From: Clarkia xantiana subsp. parviflora
Lineage: Eukaryota; Streptophyta; Magnoliopsida; Myrtales; Onagraceae
DNA length: 64,000 nt
Assembly (NCBI GenBank): GCA_036873135.1
Contig: JAPTYO010000007.1
Location: 59,692,383-59,756,382 of the forward strand
Direction of reading: 5' to 3'
Shown: positions 9,357-19,943 of the stretch, one piece after another
Layout: every line of letters begins with the position of its first letter
Numbering within the stretch: position 1 is the stretch's first letter
Program-made: the position numbers and the translations under genes
Notes under the pieces: model-generated
Seen by the model: only the letters and a program-made list of their open reading frames with translations
The model's database searches: none
Told to the model about the DNA's origin: nothing

Positions 9357-12054
9357 ATGTCTGGTAAGACTTCCCTTTTTTGTTCTCGTGATTTGCTGAT
9401 ACTATCCTCTCTTCTTTTCTTGAATTTTTCTGTCTGTAACCGTTTTAGACGAGGCTAGGACCCCTTTCACCTTTGAACTTGCTGTTAATGAGATCTCGGA
9501 GACATCGTATGAGGTTGCTCTCCGAGAGGGCTGCATTACCTCGGATTGGGAGCCTCGTTTCCCCTATGAGTCTCAGCCTGCTGTCAAGAGGAAGCATATC
9601 GTCACTCGTCCTCGAGAGGGAGAAGTGTTCGTCTCCGCCGGACAGATAAGCGCGGGGATTCGATTCCCCTTCTGCGGGAACCTGGTGGAGATGTGCAACT
9701 TCTACAAGACGCACCCTTGTACCTTCTCTCCACACGCCATCCGCGTGTGGAATGCCTTCCAGCTTCTATGCCTCCGCCAGCAGTGGACGTACAGTCTACT
9801 GCTCTTCCGCACCTTCTACGGAATGAAGTGCAATAAGGCTGGTGTCTGCTCCTTCTCCCCCGACTCCCCAAGTGGACAAAGGAACAACTTTCACGTTTCG
9901 GCTGGGACAGCGAGACCTGGAAGTTCCACAAGGATCGGGTGCTGATTCGCGACTCGGGGTCGGATAATAGCGGATGGAAGAATATTACTTCTTCGTCCAA
10001 AACAGCTCTGTTCCATGGCCCCGATGGAAGGTCGTGGCGGACCCTGCCCCCAAGCTCGAAGTCTACAGCGAGGATGACCTCAACACACTCCAGCTGGTTC
10101 AGCTTTACCATTGGGGGGACTCCTTCATACCCCTCGACGCCAACAAGCTCATGTAGAAGGACTTGATCCATATCGGAGTCCGGTTCCTTGATTCTGTTTC
10201 CAAAGATTTAGTCATCTGGGTAATTCTTCTAACCACTCTGTTTTTTTTTATTTTTGCAGCCAAGAAGGCTTCTCTGCTGACTGATCTCATGTTGAAGCAA
10301 GGCGAGACTGATGCTGTCCCAGGTGGCTCCAAGAGGAAGCGAAAGTCGCTGAAGAAGGGAGCCTCTTCTTCCGCCACTCCTTCTGCTGCCCCTCCGACCG
10401 AGGAGCAGGTCGTGGCCAAGCGAGCCAGGAGGGAGGAAATTGACCAAGCCTTCGGGGTCACTGCCGCCGAGGAAGGTAAGCGTGTCCGTCGTGCTATTAA
10501 AAGATATATGAAACTGGTTCCCAAGGAGTTTATCCCCGCTGATCGGGAATCGCGGGTTTGAGAAATCAAGTACATCATTCGAGGAGAAACCCCCCGCGTT
10601 CTCAAGGCGGGATATTACAACATCTTTGGGAAGAACCAACACCTCGATCGTCAAATCATCTGGTGCCCTAAGGATACTCTTCCTGACTTTATTCGTCCCG
10701 CCACCGCAGGTCCATCGGAGGCTGTCACTCCGAGGCGAGCTGCTACTCCGGCCCGGGCCAGGACTCCACAGGCGCCGGTGACAGAGGAAACCCTGACGGA
10801 AACTCAGTTCCGTCAGGTGACTGATCTGGAGGCTTCTCCTTCCTCCGAGGAGCCCGCTGAAGGTGGCCTGCTCCGCCGCAAGCCAGGTCGGAGCACCTTG
10901 AGGCCCGTCGTGGAGGATGTGTCCCGGAGTCCTCCTCCCGAGCTCCGCACTCTGACTCCCGAGCCACCGACCGAGGTGGCTCCTCCGGTTGAAAGTTCCA
11001 GGGTCATCCCCCCTCTCCCTATGGATGAAAATCTTTACAAGATTTTCACCCCCGATAAAGAGACGGTTCCTTGGAACCCGATCGAGTCTCTCCGAGGGGT
11101 TCCACTCCAGCGGGGAAACCTTGATCCTAAATTGGCCCTGCATCTGCTGGCGGGGTCAATTCCTCCGGCCTTGAGGCAACCCATATCCTTGGCGCGGGAG
11201 GACATCGAGGAGGAGCTCCGTGTTATGGCCATCCGTCGGATGGAGGTAAAAATTTTCCTTTGCTTTCTTTTCGTCATTGTTCTTTGCCTTCGACCATCGG
11301 ATTCTAATCCTTTTTCCCTTCCATCTTAGGAAACCGCGGACCAGCAGCGCTGCTTCGGCTTCATCCTGGCTCTCAAGAGTGCTTTGGAGGAAGCTCAAGC
11401 TAAGTCGGACCCCGACGCGTTGGCCAAGCTCCAGGTGGACCTCGACGAGGCTGTGGCGGCCAGGAATAAGATGGCCAAGGAGAAAGCTCTCCTTGACGAG
11501 ATGGCTTCGGGCCTGCTTAAGTAGGTTCAGGATCACGAGGCTGTCATGCGTCGGGAGCGGAAGATGGTCCAGGCGGATCAGCAGCGGAACGAGTCGGAGA
11601 GGAGGCAGCTGATCCACGAGAAGGGTGTTCTCGCGGAAGCCCTCGCGGAGGCCAAGGCGGGGCTCGAGGCCAAGCTGGCTGAGGCCAAGGCCCAGGGCCA
11701 CAAGGAGGGTCGCCTGCAGGGTCGCGAGGAGGGTCGTCTACAAGGCCGCGAGGAGTACCGGAATTCTGAAGACTTCAAGGTAGATGCTGTAGGGTTCTGC
11801 AAGTCCGAGGTGGAGAACGTCCTGTTCAATGCCGTCGAAGAACTCTACACAGCCTATGAGGATTCCATCGACTTCAAGAAGTCCGAGACTCTCGCTCCTT
11901 TCGCGGAGATGTACTTCAACCTCCCAGCGGAGAGTGAAGAGACTGATGCCGTGGACCCGACTTCGCGGACTGCTGAGCCACTGCCCAGGCCCCTCCGAAC
12001 CTTGCTCCCTCCAACGCTGCTAAGGACCCGACTTCCGACAAGGGCCAAGCTTAA
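9357..12054 (+). pseudogene. Opposite-strand multi-exon gene of element A (Transposase_28-like), broken
   Basis: Antisense to gag-pol. Exon 1 is seven bases (9357-9363, ATGTCTG) before gtaag; the 85-base intron ends tttag at 9448. Exon 2 encodes MSDEARTPF..., with REGCITSDWEPRF and GEVFVSAGQISAGIRFPFC and a HAIRVWNAFQLLC core, resembling the plant family annotated as putative gypsy-type transposon (Transposase_28). Exon 3 starts at 10260 after tttttgcag and ends at 11245; an 84-base intron follows; the last exon (11330-12054) encodes an Ala/Glu/Lys-rich coiled coil and ends GQA. Breaks: frameshifts near 9860, 10000 and 11990, TAG at 10156, TGA at 10559, TAG at 11521. The exon 2 donor is unclear: the nearest GT would give a 40-base intron out of phase. 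Role unknown. Confidence 0.7.
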
Positions 12055-12982
12055 TGCTCTATCTTTTAGTCCTTGTAGTTTTTCTCCTTTTATCTCTTTG
12101 TATCGGAACCTTCAGGCCTTTGAGCCTTTATATAAGCAATTTCTTCCATCTATTTTAGTCCCGATAATCGCTTGTACTATTTGAAGCGACTTTAGACTCG
12201 TTACTCAGAACGTTTCGATGTGCCATTTAAGATGACTTCATACGTCCTTCCGACGCTTTACTCGAGACTTTACCACTTAAGGTTTCTCGTCCTATCGGGA
12301 TTTCACCACTTATGGTTTCTCATCCAATCGGGACTTCACCACTTAAGGTTTCTCATCCAATCGGGACTTCACCACTTAAGGTTTCTCATTCAATCGGGAC
12401 TTCACCACTTAAGGTTTCTCATCCAATCGGGACTTCACCACTTAAGGTTTCTACCGCGCCAAATCAGACGACTTTAATCGCACCCCTTAAGGGATTTTAT
12501 CGCGTCCTACCAGACGGCTTAATCGTACCCATTAAGGCTTTTTGCCACATCATATAGACGACTTACGCGGACCTGTTAAGGCTTTTTCGTACCCGTTAAG
12601 GATTTTGGCCGCATCATATAGACGACTTACGCGGACCTGTTAAGGTTTTTTCGTACCCGTTAAGGCTTTTGGCCGCATCATATAGACGACTTACGCGGAC
12701 CCATTAGGGCCTTTTCGTACCTAGGCTTTTGGTTGCATCATAAAGACGACTTATTCATACCCTGTAAGGCTTTTGTCCGTACCTCAAAAGGCTTTTTGTC
12801 GCGCCATAAAGACGACTTACTCGTACCTCGGAAGGCTTTTGTCGCGTCCTTCAGGACGTCTTACTAATAATTAGAATAAATCTAAAAGTAATTTGATCGG
12901 AAGCAACTTCTTTTATTAATAACTCAAAGCTTTGCTTACATCGGATTGATAGATAACTTGTGTCATTCGCGGCGACTTAATA
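12055..12982. repeat. Tandem-repeat spacer between converging genes (element A)
   Basis: Separates the 3' end of the plus-strand gene from the 3' end of gag-pol. It holds about five 33 bp units (aaggtttctcatccaatcgg type, 12278-12450) and longer ~63 bp units with catatagacgacttacgcgg (12520-12860). No protein motif is visible. The position suggests a site where converging transcripts end. Confidence 0.8.
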
Positions 12983-14160
12983 TCAAACATGATACTTCTT
13001 CAAGTGTTCGCCACTGAAGGAATGTTTCAACGTCTTGCCATCAAGGTCCTCTAGCTTGTACGCATTCGGGGCTGGCATCCCTACGATCTTGTAAGGTCCT
13101 TCCCATTTCGGTGATAGCTTGTTGATCCGATCTTGATGAACGAACTCGTTTCTCCGCCAGACAAGTTCTCCAACGAAGAATTGTCGGGACTTGACACGCC
13201 GATTGTAATATCGGGCTGTTGCTAGACGCATCCGAGCCTGAACTTCGTCAGCCTTCCACCTTTTCTCCTCGAGCAAGTCAAGTCTAGACGTCTCATTTCG
13301 TCGTTTGTCAGAGGTTCATAATATCTCCTGCAATGGGACGCCACCGCTATCTCTACGGGAGCAACTGCCTCCGTGCCGTAAACAAGGCCAAACGGAGTTT
13401 CTCCTGTTGACTGCTTGGGTGTTGTTCTAACAGCCCACAACACGTTTTCAAGCTCATCTAGACAATGACCTTGCAAGGCGTAGACTCTCTTCTTCAAGCC
13501 ATCCATCACGATCATGTTGGCTGATTCGACTTGGCCATTATTCTGAGCGTGACGGACGGAAGCTGTCCGATGCTCAATGTTCAATTCCTCCAGGTACTCC
13601 TTCAACTGAGCCCCATTGAACGGAGGGCCATTGTCGCTGATCAACACTCGAGGAACCCCATACCGGGATATGATCTGAGTTTGAAGGAACTTGGGGATCT
13701 GCTGCCCCGTCGTCTTGGCCAACGCCTTAGCCTCTATCCACTCCGAGAAGTAATTGATAGCCACAAGTAAATACTTGCACTGACCTTTCGCTTGGGGAAG
13801 AGGTCCCACCAAATCAATGCCCCATTGCGCGAAGGGCCAGGCACTCCTGATGGACATCAAGTCCGCGGCGGGAGCCACGATATTCGGAGCGTACCTCTGG
13901 CATGCATCACAGGATTGGACCATCGCTGTCGCTTCCTTGTTCATCGAAGGCCAATAGTAGCCTAGATTCAACGCCTTCCTCACGATAGATCGGGCCCCTT
14001 CATGGCAGGCCACGACTCCCTCGTGTAGCTCTCTCAAGATTCGATTCGTATCAGGCTCCGCTACACATTTCAAGAAAGGCTTTACATGCCCCCTCTTGTA
14101 TAACTGGTTGTCCACCATCACGTAATCGTTCGCAATTCGACGTAGCCTGACAGCTGCCAC
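12983..14160 (-). pseudogene. Integrase of element A
   Basis: Would insert the DNA copy. HHCC zinc finger (ELHEGVVACHEG ... CDACQRY, about 14080-13900); catalytic core with WGIDLVGPLP, LISDNGPPFNG (Asp codon 13633-13635) and NNGQVESAN (Glu), so the DDE triad looks intact. The C-terminal WEGPYKIVGM is the GPY/F module, ending GEHLKKYHV without a chromodomain. A frameshift near 13270 separates core and GPY/F part. Confidence 0.9.
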
Positions 14161-14329
14161 TTCATCATCGGGGAGTGCTCCCGTAGTCAGTTATGTGACC
14201 ATCGGGGTCATCCAGGTGGGTTTCTCTTCTTCTTCCGATCTTGCTTCAATAGCGCAAACCTCCGACGGATCGATGGTTGAGAGAATTACTCTTTCCAGGA
14301 AATGCACCTTCCGATTCTCCTCAGGGGCC

Positions 14330-15405
14330 ACTCCTAGAGCAAACTTACTTAAGGCGTCTGCCTCCGCGTTTTCTTCCCTCGGGATTGCCTCGATATCGAA
14401 GCTTTTGAAGCTTCTCTTCAAAGTCTGCACCTCGTGCAAATACTTCCTCATTGTCTGGCTATTGGCTTCATAGTTCCCCTGGACCTGATTCACGATCAAG
14501 CTGGCATCGCACTTTACTTTCAAATGGTCGACCCCCGTACCCTTGGCAATCTTAAGGCCCGTGATGAGAGCCTCGTATTCCGCTTCATTGTTGGTGGCCT
14601 TAAATGTCAAGGGCAAAGCATATCACAAGGGCTCGCCTCCACCGGGCGGTATCAATACGAATCATGCCCCCGATCCTTCTACACTTGATGAACCATCAGT
14701 ATACATCTCCCAAGTGTTCTCCTCATTTGCTGGCTGTTCTATTATCGGGACCTGCTCTGCTATCAGGGCCTCCATGGTTGCCCCCTCTGCGGGACCCGTT
14801 ACTTCCAGATCGGGTGCCGTAGACTCAGCTATAAAATCTGCCAATGCCTGGCCCTTAATAGCAGTTCGCGGAGCAAAGTGGATACGGAACTCCGTAAGCT
14901 CGATGGCCCATTTCACCAGTCTCCCCGACGCCTCCGGTCGGTTCAGAAAGTGCTTCAAGGGCTGATTTGTCAACACTGTAACCTCGTGAGCATGGAAGTA
15001 AGGTCGGAGCTTTCGAGCGGCAACAATTAACGCAAAGAGATACTTCTCAATGGCTGGATAGTTCATTTATGATTTGGCAAATGCCTTGCTTACATAATAG
15101 ACAGGAACTTGGTTGCCCTTGACAATCTTAATCAAAACAGAACTAATAGCAACATCAGAAACAGCCAAATAGAGATAAAGCGGCTCGCCTGGAGCCGGTT
15201 TCGCCAACGGCGGGAGGGTACGGAGATGCTGCTTGAGTGCTTGGAATGCCTCCTCGCACTTGTCGGACCATTGAAACTTCTTGTGAGCCCTTAGCACATC
15301 AAAAAATGGCATGGCTCTGTCACTCGCCTTGGATAAGAATCGATTCATCGCGGCCAACCGGCCGTTCAGCACTTGAACCTCCCGATGAGTCTTCGGGGAC
15401 TGCAT
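14330..15405 (-). pseudogene. RNase H and second (archaeal-type) RNase H of element A
   Basis: The first domain (about 15240-14850) has YLYLAVSDVAISSVL and VYYVSKAFAKS, then HFLNRPEASGRLVKWA; the usual TDAS start is replaced, so it may be a structural connector. After ADFIAES a second domain opens with MYTDGSSS, then ATNNEAEYEALITGL and NAEADALSKFA, giving Asp, Glu and Asp at the expected places. Acquisition of this second RNase H is an established Tat-group mark. Broken by TAA at 15067 and a frameshift near 14640. Confidence 0.85.
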
Positions 15406-16232
15406 CTTTCGATTGCACGCAGCTTCTCAGGATTCACCTCGATTCCTCTATGGCTCACCATGAACCCTAGGAACTTCCCCGAGTTCACCCCGAAAGCACA
15501 CTTGTCTGGGTTTAACCGAACCTGATGAAACCTCATCCGTTCAAACGCCGCCGCCAAGTTTTGGACGTGGTCTCCTGCCTGTCGGGACTTCACGAGCGTT
15601 TCATCCACATAAGCCTCCATGGTCTTCCCCAACATGTCTCCGAACAACTTGTTTACCATCCGCTGGTAAGTTGCTCCGGCATTGATTAATCCGAAGGGCA
15701 TCACGTCATAGTGGTAGACGTCGCTGTCAGCGTAAAAAGCTGTGTGGGGGGCATCCTCCTTTGCCATTTTGATCTGGTTGTATCCGGAGTAGGCATCCAA
15801 CTGGTCAATCCTCGGGAGTGGGTAGCAATCCTTCGGGCAGGCCTTGTTCAAGTCGCGGAAATCGACACACATCCGCCACTTCCCATTACTCTTTCTCACC
15901 AGGACTGGGTTAGCGACCCATGTCTGGAATCGGAGCTCCTTGATGAATCCAGCGTCGAGCAGTCTACCCACCTCTTGCTGGATCGCGATCCTTTTGTCTG
16001 CGCCCATCGGACGCCTCCTCTGCGCGATAGGCTTGATCGCGGGGTCAATCTTCAGTTCGTGTACGATCACGTCGGGACTGATTCCTGGCATATCACTCGG
16101 TGACCAGGCAAACAGCTCCTTGAACTCCTTCAGGAGCTCGATCAACTCTCGGGCTCTTTCCTCTGATAAAGCAGACCCGATCTTCACCTTCCTTCGAGGT
16201 CCATCAATATCGACCTCCTTCAGATCTTCCAT
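15366..16232 (-). pseudogene. Reverse transcriptase of element A, catalytic motif altered
   Basis: Would copy RNA to DNA. Visible motifs: KWRMCVDFRDLNKACPKD, DAYSGYNQIKM (first catalytic Asp kept), MPFGLINAGATYQRM, and AYVDETLVKSRQ where Tat RTs have YVDD. The second Asp is Glu (codon at 15600-15602). Also, 13 codons present in B between DQL and DAYSGYNQI are absent in frame (near 15797). Either change is expected to abolish or badly reduce activity. A frameshift follows near 15400. Confidence 0.9.
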
Positions 16233-16274
16233 GGGGGCGGGACGCCCAAACTCTTCTCAAGGATCGGCATCAGT

Positions 16275-16800
16275 CTACAGGACAGCCATGGCTTCTCTTT
16301 TTCTCCGTCGAGTGGCATTAACATAGCATTTTCGTGACGCCACCTGGTTGCCCTTGACCTCTCCTACACCATGGTCCGTCGGGAACTTCATCTTCTGGTG
16401 GACGGTTGAAGCAACCGCCATGAGAGGGTTGATGGTGGTCCTCCCGATAATAGCGTTGTATGTTCCTGCGGATTCTACTACAACGAAGTCCACGTTCCGC
16501 CGCTCCATCTTCCAACCACTACCGAACTCCACCGGCAAGGTAATCATCCCCAACGGATAGGAAGTCGATCCGGAGAACCCCACCATCGGGAAGTTCACCT
16601 GCGTTAGATCCTTCTTCGTCTTTCCCAAGGCCTCCAAGGCATCCATGAAAAGGATGTCGGAGGAGCTCCCTCCATCTATGAGGATCCGCTTCATCTCGAA
16701 TCCGTCCACGTCCAAGGTTACAACCAAGGCATCATCGTGGGGGGACTCCACGCCTACCAAATCCTCCGCCGAGAAAGAAATCACCATTTCCTCCTTTAGA
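16275..16800 (-). pseudogene. Aspartic protease of element A
   Basis: Would cleave the polyprotein. The active-site motif is ILIDGGSSSDILF (about 16650-16690), the DGGSS variant common in Tat elements, followed by PMVGFSGSTSYPLG and YNAIIGRTTIN. B has nearly the same sequence. The frame runs to a TAG at 16275 just before the RT part. Confidence 0.85.
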
Positions 16801-18594
16801 GTCCACGACCGGGACCTCTTGCCTAGCACCACAGTAGCGGAGATGCGGGACGCATAATTCTCCCGAGAAGCGGTGGTGTCACCTCCCGCTGCCATTCCTC
16901 CGTGAATGACGTTAATGGTTCCCCGTCTCTCCTTACGGGCACCGGAACCAGAGGGCTCCGACTCAACCTTCTTCTTCTTCGGGGATCGATCACGGGACTT
17001 GGAACGGGACCGCGACCGACTTTTGGAACGGGATCGGCACCTTCCCCTTCCGACGAACTCCTTAAGCTCCTCCTTCTGGATCAGCTTCTCTATCTCCTTC
17101 TTCAGCTCCCGACAGTTATCCGTGTCGTGACCATTGGCTCGATGGTACCGACAATAACGATCCGAGCGGCCTCCCAATAACTCTCCTTCCTTCCTCGGGG
17201 GGTACCGGGCAAGACCTTGCGGATCCATCACAGCTAGCACGGAGGTCATCGAGCTGTTGATGGGAACACTACGACCTTCGCGGTTATCCTTCTTCGGAGG
17301 ATGCCTATCCTCCCTTCTGTCGGGGCGACCACGGTTCCTACTCCCTTCCGACTTGTCGCTCCCCTTGCGATCATCCGACAGCTTGGACGATGGCTTTCCT
17401 CTTCCCGACTTCGGAGGATCAAGCTCTCCGGCAGCAATCTTCGACTCTTGGACGTCGATTTGCTGTTTCACCCTCGCTTGCAGGGCCTCCATACTCCACA
17501 CAGCTTTCGCGGCCACACTATCCATCAAATTGGAGCCATAAGGAGCAGTCAAGTTCCGAAGGAAAGTTCGGATGGTCTCTCCCTCCGATATCTCCTCATC
17601 AATCTCCGTGGCACTGGCAGTGAACCGTTGGTAGTAGTATGCCAACGATTCGTCGGATCTCTGCACCAATAGGGTCAAGGACCTTACACTCTTCAGGAGG
17701 CGCCTACGGCCTTGATATTGCTTGATGAATCGATCATGCATGTCAGCCCAGCACGTAATACTCCCCGGTGGCAGGCTGAAAAACCATGTCATGGCCCTTT
17801 CTCCCAGGGTGATCGGGAATAGTGAGCATACGAGGTCATCATTCGAGGTCCTTCCCATGCAAGCCTGGACATGTCTCTGAACATGGCGGACCGGGTCTCC
17901 TTCACCATCGTACTCCTTGATGGTCGGAATGCCTAGCCCTGGCGGGGCGACAGTATCTAGCAGCCGCGGAACGAAAGGATGGCTGGATCGATCTCTCAAC
18001 TCCGATGTCATCTGCTTCTAGTCGCCCATGCAGATGCTGAAGATCTTCACCACCTGATCGGGGGTGATGGGGCCATTCAGGGGAATGGTCCTGTTTTGCA
18101 CTGGTCCCGGGCCGTCGACCACGAATTTCTCCAAGTGCGCGGGTTCCTTACCCCTACTCCTGGGCTGAACCTCCTGTTCTTCTGGAACCACCCTTGGGGG
18201 GGGTGGAGGCAACTCTTCTCGCGGAGGCAACTCCTCCGCCCTCCTGGCGGCCTCTCTCTTGTCCAACAGAGCCTCCATGGCTGCCAAGAACATAGGCATA
18301 GCATCTGCTACCGCCTTGGCCAACTCCGAGTTTGAAGAAAAGCCTACTTCCCTTCGCGGGACCTCCTCTCTGTGCCCCACCGGGTTTGGGGGAGCATCCA
18401 CCTCCCTTCGCGGGATATCTTTCCTGTTCAACGTCGTGTCTCGGACTGAGACCTCCTCATCACCGTGCCCCCTGTCTGAGAAACAGCAGGGTACTCACCT
18501 TGTTCAGCAATATGTTCCGGCAACGGGGAATTCACAGTTTCAGCGGGGCGAGAACTGCCGGCCTGAACTTGTTTCTTCTTGCCACCACCGGCCA
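16800..18594 (-). pseudogene. gag: gag of element A
   Basis: Capsid-type protein that would package the RNA. N-terminal low-complexity Pro/Glu-rich region (18431-18018), then the retrotransposon gag core with GEGDPVRHVQRHVQACMG, WFFSLPPGSITCWADMHDRF and DESLAYYYQRF. A basic linker leads to a knuckle-like CRYHRANGHDTDNC (about 17108-17149) and an Arg/Ser-rich tract (about 16970-17040). The knuckle is CX2H-type rather than a classical CCHC; B and C have the same variant. A TAG at 18018 splits it. Confidence 0.88.
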
Positions 18595-18631
18595 TTGATC
18601 TGGTAGAAATTATTTTGGCTTTTTGTTAGGT

Positions 18632-18649
18632 TCCCACAGACGGCGCCAA
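18632..18649 (-). other. Primer binding site of element A
   Basis: Minus strand TTGGCGCCGTCTGTGGGA directly after the CCAACA end of the 5' LTR. Shared with B (one base changed) and close to C and E. Confidence 0.85.
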
Positions 18650-19408
18650 TGTTGGATCACAGACGAAGCTCCGTTACGTCCTTGACGGAAAGCTTGGACT
18701 CCTGGGCTCCGCGTAATCCTGCAAAAGGGGATGACCTGGGTGGTGACCCAGAATCCCTCTCCGATGCTTAAATGAGTATACGATGAATGGGGTGGCAGCA
18801 GTAATCTAAGTGCGTATTAGATGATGTGTTTTCTGAGGTAACTTCCTCCTTTATATAGGAGGGGAAGTTACTCAGTTACCTGTGACCGTGATTGGCCGTT
18901 TTGCCCATGATTCCGCATATCTCGCTACGATTCCGTATATCTCGTTCAGGATTCCATATATCTCGCCCCACGCTCCGCGTATCTTGCCCACTCTCCGAGT
19001 ATCTCGGGCACGCCCTGCGTATCTCGGGGGAGTTTATCTATATCTTTAACTGTCTTCCCACTACTCTATCTAGTAGGCGGGTTTCTCGGTCTTATCCTCT
19101 GATCACAAGTCCCAACTTCTGTCGGGGACTCCAGAGTTGTCTTCATTCTAGGTCACCATCCAGGACCCTTTATCTCACGAGACAGGTCCAGCCTCCGCGG
19201 GGCTTTATTATCGGGGCCTTTACTATGGCATATCGGGGCCTACTCAGAGGCTTTTTGTCGGGAGCATTCAGCTCATGTATTGGGACCGCTGAAGTCGGGA
19301 CCCTTCGTACTGGGCCTTTGAGCCTTCCAGGCTTTTCACGAGGCCCACTGGACCTACTCGCCGTCCATTGGCTGTTAACAGGGCTAACGATTACATCGGA
19401 ACCCATCA
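18650..19408 (-). repeat. 5' LTR of element A
   Basis: 759 bp, about 15 substitutions from the 3' LTR and no indels. TATA box (minus) at 18857-18850 within the same inverted repeat, ~20 bp U3 repeats at 18903-19028. Followed on the right by ACTGG (19409-19413). Confidence 0.95.
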
Positions 19409-19544
19409 ACTGGCATATTTGAAATTGCTCTGCGCCATAGAAAATACAGATGCAATCTATACACGAGATATTTTTCCTTAATTATTCCCTAGGTTGTGCT
19501 TAATGCGACAACCTAGCGGGATCTTTAATTTTGTCTTTTTGCGT

Positions 19545-19583
<39 letters not shown>

Positions 19584-19943
19584 TCTTTATTTTTTTTTTC
19601 ATTTCTCTCTTATTCTCTCATTTTTCCATGGTCGATTTTTTAGAGATTTTCGACTGTACCCCTCGGTTTCCCTAAATTTAAATATACCGGCACTTGAGGT
19701 TTTCAGCCTATCATTAATTTATTCTCTCTCCTTTCTCCATGATTTTAATTTATGATTTTTACAATCTTGACCCTCATTCCTTGCTTTTGTTTAGGCCCGC
19801 CTTCACGGGTTTTCAACCTAGGGAGAATACTCTTTTTTGTGGTAGCCGATTAAAGGGTGGTTGTGACCCTCTCAATTGTTTTACTCGCTTTCCATTACTG
19901 GAGACCCTCTTTTCAGTAGTCAATTTTGGGTTGACTTTGGCCC
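19409..19943 (-). repeat. 1.7 kb unit 1, right part, with right target duplication of A
   Basis: Begins with ACTGG (duplication), then catatttgaaattgctctgcgcc, the continuation of unit 1. It has a (TTTC)n run at about 19546-19577 and the gtagccgattaaagggtgg region. Confidence 0.85.

Larger units (their letters stand above)
12983..18594 (-). pseudogene. gag-pol of element A, multiply broken
   Basis: Order on the minus strand: gag, protease, RT, RNase H, second RNase H, integrase, no chromodomain. The start is set at ATG 18594 (MAGGGKKKQVQ), 38 bases after the primer site. Breaks by comparison with element B: frameshift near 18430, TAG at 18018, TAG at 16275, stop after DADP near 16260, frameshift near 15400, a TAA in place of Glu at 15067, frameshift near 14640, stop near 14190, frameshift near 13270. 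Each piece is otherwise well conserved, so decay is recent. Confidence 0.92.
7985..19408 (-). mobile_element. Element A: full-length Tat-lineage Ty3/gypsy element
   Basis: 11,424 bp on the minus strand: 5' LTR 18650-19408, primer site, gag-pol 18594-12983, repeat spacer, an opposite-strand multi-exon gene 9357-12054, polypurine tract, 3' LTR 7985-8743, flanked by 5 bp duplications. Both LTRs are 759 bp and differ at about 15 positions by eye (~2%) with no indels. Two RNase H-like domains, no chromodomain after integrase and an extra antisense ORF near the 3' end place it in the Tat group (RIRE2/Retand-like). gag-pol has several stops and frameshifts, so the copy is not autonomous. Confidence 0.93.

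Noticed and set aside
13531..17672. Plus-strand ORFs opposite gag-pol of A (and 53911-58866 opposite B)
   Set aside because: They are mirror frames of well-supported gag-pol sequence with no independent motif.
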